A program made the position numbers and the translations under genes. Of a stretch of DNA of 64,000 bases, positions 1-12,135 are shown piece by piece. The stretch spans positions 1 to 64,000 of the forward strand of contig JAJKFH010003653.1 in assembly GCA_023333565.1 (NCBI GenBank), in the 5' to 3' direction. The notes under the pieces are model-generated. The model did no database searches and was not told the DNA's origin. It worked only from the letters and a program-made list of their open reading frames with translations. The stretch comes from Puffinus mauretanicus. Lineage: Eukaryota > Chordata > Aves > Procellariiformes > Procellariidae. Position 1 is the stretch's first letter, and every line of letters starts with the position of its first letter.

Positions 1-19
1 GACTTCGGCAGGGGCCTGA

Positions 20-315
20 GGGGTCTGATGAGGGGACACCTTGTGGGGTCTGGGGTGTTTGGGGTTCCCTAGGGGACCCTGTGGGATTGGGGCACTCCAG
101 GGAACCCAGCAGGGTCTGGGGACCTTGGAGTGCCCTGAGGAATCTGGGTGTATGGGTCCTGGAGGACCCTGGGGGTTTGGGGTGCTTGAGGGACCCTGCA
201 GGGTCAGGGGTCCATGGGTGTGCAGTGAGCTGGCAGGTTGGGGGAGGGCAGTGAGGTTGGGAGACCCTGCGGGGTCTGGGGTCCCTGGAGGATCTTGCCA
301 GGTCTGGGGGTATTT
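20..315. repeat. Degenerate GC-rich minisatellite
   Basis: The words GGGGTCTGGGGT and GAGGGACCCTG recur about every 20-30 bases, with many substitutions and indels. Examples are near 48, 110, 190 and 265. The G-runs on the plus strand could form G-quadruplexes. The array appears to continue left of the window start. No coding potential is inferred. Confidence 0.5.
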
Positions 316-1394
316 ATAGGGGAATCTGCTGTCAGCACCCCCAGCCCAGTCTGGGGTCACCTTCCCCCCTAAAGGCAGCAGGTTCAGGGCAGCCACTATG
401 GGGCAGGGCCCCTTCCCTGTCTGAGCCCCACTGCCCCCCCGGAGGGGTCCCCGCGGCCTTGGGCCAGCAGGACACTGGTGGGACCGTGCCTGACGCTGGG
501 TTTGGGGTGCAGCCTTCACGTGCCCCCGTGCAAGCCTCAGTGGGGGAATCGAGCCACCTCCACCATCCCCGGACAGTGATTTCGGCTCCAGGCTGTGCAC
601 CCCCGTGGGGGCAGAGAGCAGAAGAGGATGGTCCTCACGAGGGCACCGGTTTGCCTCCCACCAAGCTGGATTTTTGGGATTGCTTTGACGACTGACCAAG
701 CGGGTGACACTTGAAGCTCCCCATGCTTCCAGCAAGAGTCCTCGTGCACCCCCCAATGTCACCCTGCAGCAGAGCCTGTCACTGCAGGCTCCGGAGGGGC
801 GAGAAGGCACGAAGAGGCGGAGATGGGCTCAGGATGAAGCATCGCTCTCCGGGCAGAAGGCTTGTGCAGGGCCCTGGCATCTCTGCCCCACCAGCCCTGA
901 GCCGGCCTCGGGATGGAGGGCTCGGACCAGAGAGCATCTTCCCTTCCCTCCGGGAACTGCAGCGGTTCGGCCGGTAAAGCCCTCCGTGAGCCCGCTCCTT
1001 CACCGGACACAGCCGCAGCGTTCGCCATCCCCGGCTAACGGCATCGCTTGGCCGAGCCACCGAATCGGGGTCTCGCTTTTGCTGCGCCAAGCTTTCGCAG
1101 TGGCTTTCCCCAGAGGCTGCATGAATCCCTTCCTCCTGCTGGAAAACCCTAACTCCCCCCCTTATTTATGGCTTTTTTTAATTAAAAAAAAAAAACCAAA
1201 CACTTGATTTGGGTTGGGGTGGGGGGGATTTCACTGACTCATGAATGTGCCGCGACTACCTGGGGGTGAGACAGCAGGTCTGGTGTGTAATCCTCGCTTC
1301 TCGCCTCTGCGCCGGCTGGTGCTGCTGCCGGACTCCTGCCTGCACGGTGCTGCCTGCACAGTGCTGCCCGCGCTCCGCAGCAGGGCACCAGCAG

Positions 1395-1560
1395 AAGTAA
1401 ACTTTGATATATTTTATTCATTACATGTGGTGTCCTTAGGTGCTGGCTAAAATATAACCGAGAGGGTGATTAGAATGGAGATTAGCAAATAAGCCCCGGT
1501 AATGGCATGTAATTAATACCAGAGTGGATTTCTCCCATTATTGACCTCTTCCCTCCTCCG
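1395..1560. promoter_or_regulatory. Candidate enhancer island A (homeodomain sites)
   Basis: This AT-rich island of about 165 bp sits in strongly GC-rich DNA. It contains GATTAG twice, GGTAATGG, GTAATTAAT and CATTATTGAC, that is, at least five TAAT/ATTA homeodomain cores within 100 bp. There is no sustained reading frame. The pattern resembles vertebrate conserved non-coding enhancers. Conservation itself cannot be tested from one sequence. Confidence 0.35.
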
Positions 1561-2084
1561 CGTACATGGAGATGCGGAAAATGTGTTAGGAGCTTGCCCG
1601 CAGCAGGGTGCTGCGAGTGTCCGGGGTCTCTGCCGGGCACCGCAGATGTACTTATATAGGTGTATCTATACATACACACACAGCCTGTCCTGAAAAATTT
1701 GTCTAGGGTCACAGATAAGGTACAACAAGCGCATGAATGTGGGCAGAAAATGGGCGGCAGAGAAATATTGGAGCTACCAGCGTGACTTCACAGTGACAGG
1801 CAGGCAGCAGCGCGGGGGGGGAGCTTGTATTTCTCCTATTAATCCCTGTTTTCAGACAGTTATTTTGGGGTTTTGTGCTACCCTGTGTGGAGCTCACAGA
1901 TGCTCTGACACCCCATATCTCCTCGCTGCTCCCTAATTTCTGCCCTTTCACTAAATCGCTGCCTGCTGGAGGTTTTCCCATGCGTGCAGAGCCATAATCC
2001 CGACCAGGAGGTGATTCCCGGAGCCGGGTGGGGAGTTTGCTGCTAACAGCAGCTTACGGGTCTCAGCCAGGAGAAGGGACACGT

Positions 2085-2310
2085 TATCTCTTCCAGGCTT
2101 TCAATTAATAGTATGAAATGCACAGCTTGGGCTTAAATCCCTCGATTTTTTTCCCCTCTCTGGTGATTATTTGCAAATCAGCTTTCGACCTGATTAGAGC
2201 AGAACCTACTTAAAGGAATTGCAGGGAAAGTCCTTAAAATATAAAAAAATCAACTCCATTAAACCAGTAAGACCAAAATCATTCAAAATCCTTCAATGCG
2301 ATGGTTCCTC
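2085..2310. promoter_or_regulatory. Candidate enhancer island B (palindromic octamer)
   Basis: This AT-rich island carries TCAATTAATAG near its left end, the self-complementary octamer-like palindrome ATTTGCAAAT at 2169-2178, and GATTAGAGC just after it, followed by an A/T-rich tail. POU-family proteins bind ATTTGCAT-like words, so this could be a POU plus homeodomain element (inference). There is no coding frame or repeat signature. Confidence 0.35.
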
Positions 2311-3649
2311 CCCCCGCTTCGGTCTCGGTAAGGTTACGATCTCATCACGCTTTGTGTTCCTGCAGTATCTTTAGCTGGAATATGACATCCATTACAAGTC
2401 ACACGCCGATTCCCATTTTCCTACCGGATGGGGGAGGACGGGAGGGTCGGTGGAAGGGCAAGGAGGAGATCCCAGGTGTCCTCACAGCTCCACCCTACAA
2501 ATAAGTGCACATTTAGCTGAAATGAGGATACCCGTCTGCTCCAGGTGCCCAGGGAAAGCCACACTTGGGATTTCAAAGGATGGGGCAAGGCAGTTGGGGT
2601 CCCCTCCATCTCCCGGGGCAGGGGGAGGGATGTCCCCTCGCTTGGCAGGAATAACGGCAGCTCCCCAGGCTGATGCTGGAGCAAGACACGATACCTGTTC
2701 CAGGAAAAAGAATAAAAAGAAAATAAAAACTAACCCCAGATTCCCATTACACGGCGGCTGCTGAGGCCAGGCTAGCACACCTCCGGATTGCCTCGGCTGC
2801 GTGGGAGCATCCTCACAAGTCCCTGGGCCGCGGTTTTGGGCAACATCTCTGCAGGTAAATCCTCATCCAGTGACTTCTGCAGCAGCTCCTGCAAGACACT
2901 GCTGGTTCCCAGCCTGCTGGGGCTCCCCGAAGCCGTGCTGTGGGGTGCAGCGAGCCCTGTCCCCGTGCCCCAGCCATGGCTGTGCTGGCACCCGTGCATC
3001 CAGGTTTGCTCTCTGGATGGACAAGGCGGGTCCTCCCCCAACGCCAGCCAGGGACCGTCCTGGCTTTGTTTTGTGGGTGACCTGGCCCGTGAGCCCCCCC
3101 ATGGCCCGTACAGCGCAGGAGCCCTGTGCCACCCCCAGAAAGCTCCGGCTGGCACTGTAACCGGGCTGCTCACGCATGATGGGGACAGCAGCAAAGTTCT
3201 GCTGGAGGGTCCTGGGCCCATTTGGGGCACAGATTTGGGGGAGAAAACCCACCCTACCTCCAGCACAAGGTCAGAGGGAAAACGCAGAGCAGAAGCCTGA
3301 TCCTTTGGTGCCTTCGGGAGCATCCCCTGCCCCGGGAGCGCAGGGCTTTACATAACGCCGCTCGCCTTCCTGCCCTCCCGCCAGCAATAACGTTACATAA
3401 ATAGCACCAACACTTGTTGGTTTTATGAGATTATTTTGTTACAGACTTTCTGGGAAAAACAAAAGTAATGTGGCATGTTAATACCCAAGCCCAGCTTCTC
3501 TCCTTTCCGCCGTTAACCCCTTCGGGCTAGTCCCGATGAAGCGTGTTGGCATGAGGCGGGTGCCGGGGAGGGTGGCAGGGGCACAGGCACCGACGGGCAG
3601 GGACAGAAACTCCCCAGAGCTGAAATGGCTCCGAGAGGTTGGTGTGAGA

Positions 3650-3820
3650 GTGATGGAGGGGGGACAGGGACAGTGCAAGGGTGATGGAGGGGGGACAGGG
3701 ACAGTGCAAGGGTGATGGAGGGGGGACAGGGACAGTGCAAGGGTGATGGAGGGGGCGACAGGGACGGGGCGAGAGTGATGGAGGGGGTCAGAAAGGGACG
3801 GTGCCAGAGCGATAGGGATG
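3650..3820. repeat. 31-bp minisatellite, about 5.5 copies
   Basis: Copies of a 31-bp unit beginning GTGATGGAGGGGGGACAGGG start at 3650, 3681 and 3712 and are almost identical. The copies from 3743 onward diverge and lengthen to 32 bp or more. Near-identity of the first three copies points to recent expansion. Confidence 0.9.
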
Positions 3821-6408
3821 GGGCCCAGGGCTACCCCCCTGAAAGTCCCCAGACCGGGTCGCGGGAGGCCACCGAGGAGTCCCAGAGCCTCTCCGGGACG
3901 GCGTCGCAAGAGGGCACTGCAGGAGCCGCCTTCCACGGCCCGGCGGCGCGCAGCAGCTCCGCGGTGCCGGCGGGGGACGGGGCGGAGGGAACCCGGCCCC
4001 CCCCCTCCAGCACCGGGGATGTGTCCCCCCCGCGCTGGGGTCCCCAGCGGCGCCTGACCTCACCCCCGCAGCATCCCCCCAAGCTCAGCATCCCCCGGCT
4101 CAGCATCCCCCCCCTCCCGGCTCAGCCCCTTCCTCTCAGCATCCCCCCTTCCCCCCAGCTCTGCCCCTTCCTCTCAGCATCCCCCCCAGCTCAAACATCC
4201 CCACAGCCCAGCGTTTCTCTGCGCACAGCGCTGTATTAGCACTTAAAAGACATTTTCCCCAGCCCCCCCGCCGCCCCCTTAACCCTTTCCTCCTGGGATC
4301 CCCCAGCTGCCATTTCACGCCTCTCTCCCCTCCAGCCTTTACTCCTTTAAGAGGCCGTTACAGCCCCAATTAGCCACAGAGGGTGGGAATTATCCCCCTG
4401 GCCACTGATTTGCCCCTTTCAGCAGCTGAGCCCAGCCTGGGGTCCCCCCGAGCTTTCTGGGGGGGGTTGGAAGTCACCACACCAGGACTTTGGCCTCTTT
4501 CTGTCCTATGGCCAGAGCAGCCGGTGCCCGGGGGTGTCTGCAGGGGCTGGGTGTGTGACGGGGGGCTGGGAACACACCTGGGCATGGTTTTGGTTCCTTT
4601 TGAGCCCATGGGTATTTTCATCTTCCCCACACATCAGCCCCCGGGACTGGCACCCTTGTGCTTCAACCCCCAGTTCAGATGTGCTGAGAAATGCCGATAA
4701 ATCCCCTTTTTTCAGTTCGGTCGCCCCATGCCTGCCCAGACCCCCCCACTGAGGACCTGAGACCCCCCTAAACCCAAGGGACAGAGGGTCATTGTGGGTT
4801 TGCAGCTGCCCCATCCCCTGGGTGGAGGTGGAGGATGCTCCCCGTTCGGGTGACGAAGGTGGGAGCAGGCACCCCTTGTCCCCACCACCCCATTTCCCCC
4901 TCCTCTACCCACGCAGCACCCCCAGCCCAGCGCAGCCTGTCCCCATGTCCCCATCCAGGGACTTGCCCTGGCTCTGATGGGCTTCCAGGTCTCGGGAGCC
5001 TGTTCCTGCTGCGCGTGGCCGCCGGGCTGGCTGTCCTGCGCTCGCCTTACTGTGCTAAGCGCGTCTTGGTCCAGTTCTCTCTTCTCACTAAAGCTCTTTA
5101 AGTCACTGATCTGGTTAAACCTTAGCAATCGGTTTGTTTTGCCCGGCAAGTTAACGTGCCTAATTCCTGCCCGGCTTATTCCTGACACCCAGCCTGCAGA
5201 GTCCCCGTGCCCACGTGGGGCCAGGCACGGTCACATCGCACATCTCCCCCTGCTCTTGCCCTGCGTGATTTTGACCACGGAAGCCCCACGTGGAGTGGAG
5301 TCCCGGGCAAATCCCTTGGTTGCCCCTGTCTCAGCCCCGGGGGATGAGTGGCAGCGTGTGGCACGGGCAGGATGGTGCCCAGCATCCCCAGCTCAGCGCA
5401 GGCAGGAGCAGCCCTGGCAGCAAGATGCAGCCAGAGATGGGTCGGGGATGCTGCAGAGCTGGGGTGCAAAGCCATGCCATGGGGTCCATGCGAGCCTGAT
5501 GGGTCCCCCAGCATGAGGCTGACCTGCCACCTCTCTCGGGGTCCTGCCCCATGCACTCCACTCCCTGGCAGCGCTGGCACGAGGCTCGGCTGTGGTGCCT
5601 CTCCTCCTTGGCACGGCTGCCCCATGGCATCGCCCCCGCAGACTTTCTGCTTTTGGGTAGAAAAGAGCAGCAGAAACTGGCTTGTTCAGCCTCATCCTCC
5701 CTCCCCAAATTTTTGGGTGTTGAGAAAGGTTTTCTCCAGGCATCTGAACCCTTTTTTTTAAGGGAATCATTTAAGGGAGATGGCGTAATTAACCCTGCTA
5801 CGTGCGGGCTTGGGGCTGTGGTTTCTCATGGCCTTTCTCCTTCCGGGAAGGCTGGGCTGGAGGAGGCCATCGGGCAACAGCCGGGGCAGTTCCAAGCTGT
5901 GATTTTCCAGGGTTCAAATATCTCTGCCTCTCACCTCCCACCCGGCCTTGGCTTAAGCGCCCCACGAGCCTCCCGTCGCGGAGCAGGGTCTCTATTTTCA
6001 GCCCCGGCTGCCCTAATCCGATCACACGCCTCCGCCTGCGCCGCAGCCGGCTCCTTCCCGGAGCCCACAGGTGCTTTATGGCACCGGCTCGGGCAGGAGC
6101 CGGCGTCTTCTCCCAGGGCTGTGTCTGCAACGGAGGGGAGTTATCCCCCCACTGCTCCCGGGAGCTGATCCCGAGCATCCCAGGACATGCACGAGCCCCT
6201 TCCCTCCCCTTCCCAGGGTTTTCCCACCCCCACAGTGGCCAAATCTGCGGCAAGCCCCAGGAAAGGTGATGGAGAGAGGACTGCACCCCAAAATAGCTAT
6301 ATAGCACGTACAGCAAAGGGCAGGGTGTGGGTGAGTGGTTTCGCCTTGCTCACTGTCTCATGCACGGCAGGGCTGGGGGAGGTGGGAACAGATCCCCCCT
6401 GCAACCCC

Positions 6409-6461
6409 TTATATGTATGTATATAAATATATATATAATTAAAAAAAAAAAAAAAATTAAA
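6409..6461. repeat. AT-rich simple sequence with poly(A)
   Basis: A (TA)n-like run is followed by a run of about 16 A residues. It stands out from its GC-rich surroundings. It could be a degraded microsatellite or retroposon tail. No flanking element was recognised. Confidence 0.8.
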
Positions 6462-6544
6462 ACCAACACCCCACCCTGCAGCAGGGACGTACAGAGCGGA
6501 GACACTAAGGGAGACAACTCCCCCCCAGCACGTTTCGGCTGTCC

Positions 6545-6650
6545 CTGCTAATCCTCAGCAATCCGACGTGACGGGAGACCTGTAACCTGATCACGGGTCA
6601 TTAAGGGGTTTAAAGAGATTAATTGCCAAAAGCACCAGTTATTGCTTGCA
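6545..6650. promoter_or_regulatory. Candidate regulatory island C
   Basis: About 100 bp of balanced composition between GC-rich blocks. It contains GACGTGACG (CRE-like), CTGATCACGG, GGGTCATTAAGG, GAGATTAATTGCC and CAGTTATTGC. Clustering of homeodomain-type and CRE-like words without a reading frame suggests a regulatory element. Confidence is low because no conservation data are available. Confidence 0.3.
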
Positions 6651-6944
6651 GCCCCCCCCACCCGCCTGCTGCCTCCCCTGGGAGGACCCGGGGGTCCCTG
6701 GGCTCTGCACGCCGGGGGGTCCATGAGGATCTCCTCAAACTGCAGTGCCATAACCCCCCCCCGGGGTCGTTCAACCAGCAAAGCTCATTTGGCAGAGCTA
6801 GAAACGGAGTGGGTTTTGGGGCTCAGCAACCCCAGTGCAGGGGTACACGGTGCTGGTCCTGCCGCCCGGCTCCTGCAAAGGACCGAGCTCCTGGAGCCCC
6901 GTGAGTGTGCGGTGGCAGAGCTGAGCGGCTTTGCCATGTCACGA

Positions 6945-6992
6945 GCATGGAAGGAAGGAGGGAAGGACGGAAGGAAAGTAGAGGAAAGAAAA
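6945..6992 (+). repeat. Purine-rich GGAA simple repeat
   Basis: An imperfect tract of GGAA, GGGA and GAAA words runs for about 48 bp. GGAA microsatellites can bind ETS factors, but nothing else here supports a function. Confidence 0.7.
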
Positions 6993-7834
6993 GCAACCCC
7001 CAGCCCTTCCTTCTCTTCCCTCTCCCACGCCTGCAGGTGTGGCGGACCTGCAGCACCAGCGAGCTCATCGCCGTGCCGTGGGACACCAGGACACCCAACC
7101 TCTTCGGATGGAAATAACCCCCCGGGCAGGGTGCTGCGCCCACCGCCCTGCGCAGGACCCCCGGGCACCACACGCCATCGAGACCCCAGTGACGTCCCCG
7201 GGCACCGCTGACATGCGGCCGGGCTGACGCCGGGGACTATAACGGTCGGTGACAGGCAGGAAAGGAATCCGCGGAGGGAAGCCAAGCGCAGGCTCCTCTC
7301 GGCTCTCCCCGTCGCCTCGCCTCTTATGGAGAGGAGCAGGAGGGAAGAGGGGCCGGGAGCAGCTCCCGTTATGGAGAAGCCCTGGGGAAGCCCTGGCTCG
7401 CACGGGCACCCAGCAGAGCCCCAGCAGCCTCCGTCCGCCCTGGCAAGACACTCTGGGGGTGGAAAACGTGCTTGGGACATGCCGTAATCCATGGGGACAG
7501 CCCCGAGACATGGCTGGAAGCTGGTCGGCCATGGCGGGACGGGGGGTCCTGCCCTCGCTGCGGCCGGTCGGGGCGGTGGGTTCCCCCCGGGAGATGCACG
7601 AATCACCCCCAGGTTTTAGGCAGGTGCTGGGCACGCCGGGAGCTCCCCGTGCACGGGCAAAGGGACTCATTGCCGTAAACCCCACAGTGATTTAAAAACC
7701 AGCAGGACCACGGGCAGGGCTGACACTTTTACGTTACAGCCGGTGCCTCCTGGAAAGGAGGAGGAGGAGGAGGAAGAGCATTGGTAACTTGGCTGGGAGC
7801 AGCCAGGCCATTCAGCTGGCCTCACCCCAGGGTT

Positions 7835-7870
7835 TTCTGTGTTCCTAATTAGCCCAATTAGCGCCAACCC
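7835..7870. promoter_or_regulatory. Paired TAATTAGC-type homeodomain sites
   Basis: AATTAGC occurs twice, at 7847-7853 and 7856-7862, so the copies are 9 bp apart, and the first is part of the palindrome CTAATTAG (7845-7852). TAATTAGC-type words are typical targets of LIM-homeodomain proteins. The pair lies in an isolated AT-rich spot within GC-rich DNA. Confidence 0.35.
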
Positions 7871-10235
7871 GCCATGCTCGGGGGTCAGCCGGTCTCTGCC
7901 AAGAGCAGAAGGACTGGCCGCGGGTGCTGGGTGCCGCTGGGTGCCGGGTGCCGCTGGGTGCCCCAGCCTTCGCTGGGCCGGTGCATCAGCCCTCGCCTCT
8001 GGCACGGGCTCTCTCCCCAGCTCCCACACCGTTTCCAAGAAAAACTGGGCGGATGGGGAGCACGCCCAGCGCGCACCGCAATGGCTGCGGTGAGGGAGCA
8101 GCGTCGGGCCGGTGTCGGCGCAGGAGGGATTTCTCCCTCCTCAGCTGCCGTCTGGGGACCGCAGGAGGGTCCGGCTTCAGGAGCGATAGGAAGCGATGCT
8201 TTAGGGTACTGCAGCCACGGGGAGAAACCTCAGGATGTGAACGATGGAGAGAATAAATAAACAGTGGATGGGAACCCCCCCCAAGCACAGCGCCGCGGGG
8301 GCGAGGGGCCGGGGGGCGGTTTGGGGGGGGGCTGCGTGGCCGCGTCGCAGCCGACGGCACCAGGGAGGAAGGGCGGACAGCGTCCGACGTGCGACGTCCC
8401 GCTGCGACAGCTCAGTGCTGCCACCGAGCAACGTTGCTTAACTTTGTACACGGAAGGATTTTGGGGTAGATTTGGGGTCTTTGGGGACCGCAGGAGCTTC
8501 GAGCATCTTTGGGATAGGTCGGGGAGCAGGGCGCGGGTTCGGCCCCTGAACCCTCCTGCCCTGGTGCCCGTCAGGGTTTTCCAGGGCCAGCCGAGAGCGA
8601 TGCCCCTTCGCCGGGATGCAAATTAAAAGCCTCTTTGTGCAAACCCACAGAGCATAAAGAGATTTGAAACCTGGGCAGCTCAGCACGGGGACAGGTCAGC
8701 GCACGGCTGAACCCCGCCGGACCCAGTCCGGTTCCCCGGGAACCTCCCCCCGGAGTCGGAGAAGCAAACGCCCCGGCTCTTTCCCACATGTTATTGCGCT
8801 GTGCAAATATTTGCTTTGGAAAGCGTCGCCTTGCCCCGAGCCCCAAGGCCGGCCCTGGCAGGAAGGCTGTTCGCACCAGGCACCGAGGACGGATCCTGCT
8901 CAGATGCAAACCCGTGCTCTTTATTGAAGGGAAACAACCGGCCCGGGGCTGGTTTCGTGCTCCGGGGATGCTCCGTGGGGATTTGGGACCTTCTTCGGAG
9001 CTGGGTGGGGAGATGCTGTCGCAGCCCGTGGAGCTTGTGGGCTCCGGCGAGGGGACCCTCCTCCTCCAGCCCCTCCTCGGCCACCTCCACAGCTGGGAAA
9101 TCACCCAGGGAAGGGGGCAGCGGGGCCGGAGGGGAGGGCAGCACCCCGTCCCGCAGCACCCCGGGGTGCAGGGAGAGGCAACGCGGGGTGCTCAGGATCA
9201 CGCCAGGCTCGGAGCCCCCCCAGCATCCAAGGACATGCCCTGGGGATACACCTGCAGAGGGAAGAGCCCTGGGAAGGGCTGGGAAGCTCCTTGAAGGTCT
9301 GGGAGGGAAATCCCAGCCCTTTTTTGTGCTCTTTTTTCACCCCCCCCCCTTTGCTCTTAGAAATGCCCTTCTGGCTGGCGGGCAGCAGGAGAGGGGTCTG
9401 CGGTGGGAGCCGGGCACGGCTGCGGGACTTCAAGGCAGGAATTTGGGGCAGGGGCCCCTTCGGCAGCGGCGTTTCTGGCTCTGCCCGCGCTCCCCAGCCC
9501 TGGCCTCCGCGCCGCCGGGAGCCGGACCAGCCCTCGGCGTCTGGGACACTGGCCTTTGTTTCAGAGAATAAAGTTAGCGCTGTTACTCAGCCTGTCGCTA
9601 TTCCAGCAATTCCTGCCTCCACTTTCGCTCGGCAGCGGGGAAACATTCCTGCCTGGGGGCTGCCAAGAAAAATACGCACCGGAGGGACACGCGGGGACGG
9701 GGACCGGCAGCACCGTGGTGGCAGGAACGGCTGCGGGACCGCGGCTCCCCCGGGATGAGCATCGCACCCCGGCTGGGGAGTGGTGCCTGTTTTGCATCCC
9801 ATTAGAGCCCAGTAACCCATCCCATCAACGTGACAGGTGGCTTGTGGTCCCTTGGGTGACCAAAGAGCAACTGGAGGACATGGGGACAAGGTGTGTCACC
9901 TCCGGTGTGTCCCAGCGTTATCGCCGAGTGTCACCGATTTCCATGGAAAGTTTTGCCGACGCCAGCGGGGCTCCCACCGCCGCAGCCACGTGGAGCCGCG
10001 TTATTTTTCCTGCCCTTTACCTTGCGATAGGCAAAGCCAACAGCTCTTCCTCGGGGCGCCCGCGTCCCCAGGATCCTGCCACGTCCTTGGGCTGCTCCCC
10101 GGCTATCGGCCCCGGTGGAAAAAGGTGGCTGCCCCGATAAACCCCTCCTGAGGGGCAAAACAACCTCCAGCAAAAGCTGAGGCCTCTGCCAGCTCCCACG
10201 TGCCGGCTACCGACCGGCGAGCCCCTGGCTGTGGG

Positions 10236-10503
10236 GGGCTGCGGGCAGGGGCTGCGGGCAGGGGCTGTGGGCAGGGGCTGTGGGCAGGGGCTGCGGGCAG
10301 GGGCTGCGGGGGGCTGCGGGCAGGGGCTGCGGGCAGGGGCTGCAGGCAGGGGCTGTGGGGGGCTGTGGGCAGGGACTGCAGGCAGGGGCTGCGGGCAGGG
10401 GCTGCAGGCAGGGTCTGCAGGCAGGGGCTGTGGGGGGCTGTGGGCAGGGACTGCAGGCAGGGACTGTGGGCAGGGGCTGCAGGGGGCTGTGGGCAGGGGC
10501 TCG
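10236..10503. repeat. 15-bp G-rich minisatellite
   Basis: The unit GGGCAGGGGCTGYGG repeats about 17 times, with GGGCAGGGACTGCAG variants and periodic insertions of GGGGCTG. The plus strand has dense G-runs and could form G-quadruplexes. Translations of it on both strands give long Ala/Gly- or Pro-rich open frames that should not be taken for genes. Confidence 0.92.
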
Positions 10504-11849
10504 GCAAGGCTGCAGACGATGCTGTGGTTGAGCCGTGGGGGTTGCAGTGAAATCGTAGCCCGGCTTTGCTGGGAAAAAGGACATGGGAGCTTCGGGAGGC
10601 TGCGGTCTGCCAGGCTGGGGGGCTCGGCCGCAGGCTGACTTGCGCAGCGGAGCACATCCAGCCTGTCTGCCGCAATTCCTCTCTCAGTTCTCGCTGGTGC
10701 TGGTGGGAGGACGGAGGGATGGAGAATTGAAACCGAAACCCGCCAGCGGTGGGTGGCACCAGCACCCTCCTCCTGCACCCATCCCTTGCCCTGCATGCGG
10801 GGAGCCCTGATGGAGAGAGAATTCGGGTGCTGTCAACCCCCTGTCCTGGCCAGCACCTCCTGCCCACGCCGGACCGGGCTCTGTGTGAGAGCAGGTCCTG
10901 CTCCATCCTTTTTTTGGGGATGATCCTCTCCTCTCCCCTCCGCTCCCTCCCACCCCAGGGAGATGCTGGCATTGCATCCTCACCCCCTGCTCTGTAAAAC
11001 CCGGGAGAACAGACCCCCCGCCACATGCAGAGTCCTAAAACCCCCTGAAAATCCTTGTGAGCACCAAAACCCAAGAGTTTTAATTCAGCCGAGCAAGGAC
11101 TACGCAGAAAGCCCGGGGCAGCGCACCCGCAGCTGGGGCTCCGCGCTACAATGCTCAACCTGGGAACAAAGGGAGGTCGGAGGCCGGGAACGTCCCTTCC
11201 CAGCCCCGGGGACATTAAATAAACCCCAAGAGACCATTCTCCCTTTGTCAGCCCCGCAGGTCACCCGAGGTTTGATCTACAGCCCAGCACAGCAGATGGA
11301 AAAATTCCCGGCGAGGGTTTTGGATCAGGTCCCTGCCGTTTTCTTCTGGCCGGGGAGTTGCCGGCAAAGCTGCCGGGATGCCGCTTGCTGCGGTGCGAAC
11401 CCCGAAAAGCCCTGCCCGTCCTTTCGAAGCCCCTCTGAAGTGGATCGTAGGGTTGTACTTTCCCCACTCCCCTTCTTTCTGAAAGCTTTTAAGTCCTCCT
11501 TACATCTAAGAATAAAAGTTTGAAGTATGGCGGGTGAACCACTTTTGAGCTCAAAGCCTGAAAACATCCTAAATTTAAGCCCAAGCTGCACCGTGGGTTC
11601 CCAGGGTCACAACCCTCCAGCCCCCATCACCAGCTCTGCTTTCAGCCCAGGATTTTAGCCCAAATCCCCCCTTGCTGCTAAAATTTTGGTCAAGGTGAAG
11701 CTGTATTTCCACTGGAGAAGAGCTGCTTGGGAGAAAACCTCCAGCCCGGCAGCGCAGCACCCAGCCTGGGGTGCCCATGGGTCCGGCTGAGCCCGGGACA
11801 TCTGGGGACCCATCTTGGGGAGGGGAAAACAGCCGCATTATTTTCCTCC

Positions 11850-12135
11850 TACCACCCCGGCCTGTTAGAGCAGGTGTAATATACCCCAAAAAGCCAATTA
11901 AAAAGGTAAAAGGCTCACTTGGCTTTGCACAGCTGCAGGGTTGGCCCATCCCGAGTGAAGCAAAGGGCACAATATTCACACTCACCGCGGCTTACGCGCT
12001 TGAGGAACCCATCGCTTTAACCTTATAATGGCATTATAACCCAAAGCTGTTTGAACGTTGCTATCTGCCTCTCCTAGCCTCTTCCGATAACCCCCAAGCT
12101 ATGTACCTAAATAACGCTAAATGCCTGTAATCTCC
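11850..12135. promoter_or_regulatory. Candidate enhancer island D with 17-bp palindrome
   Basis: One of the longest islands in the desert, about 285 bp. It contains CCAATTAAAAAGG, TTTGCACAGCTGCAGG (E-box), CACAATATTCAC, and the perfect inverted repeat TTATAATG-G-CATTATAA at 12023-12039, followed by ATAACGCTAAATG. There is no reading frame or repeat signature. Confidence 0.38.

Noticed and set aside
10103..11215. 370-codon minus-strand open frame rich in PAAPARSPCPQPL repeats
   Set aside because: Its core is the translation of the 15-bp minisatellite at 10236-10503; all frames of that repeat are open.
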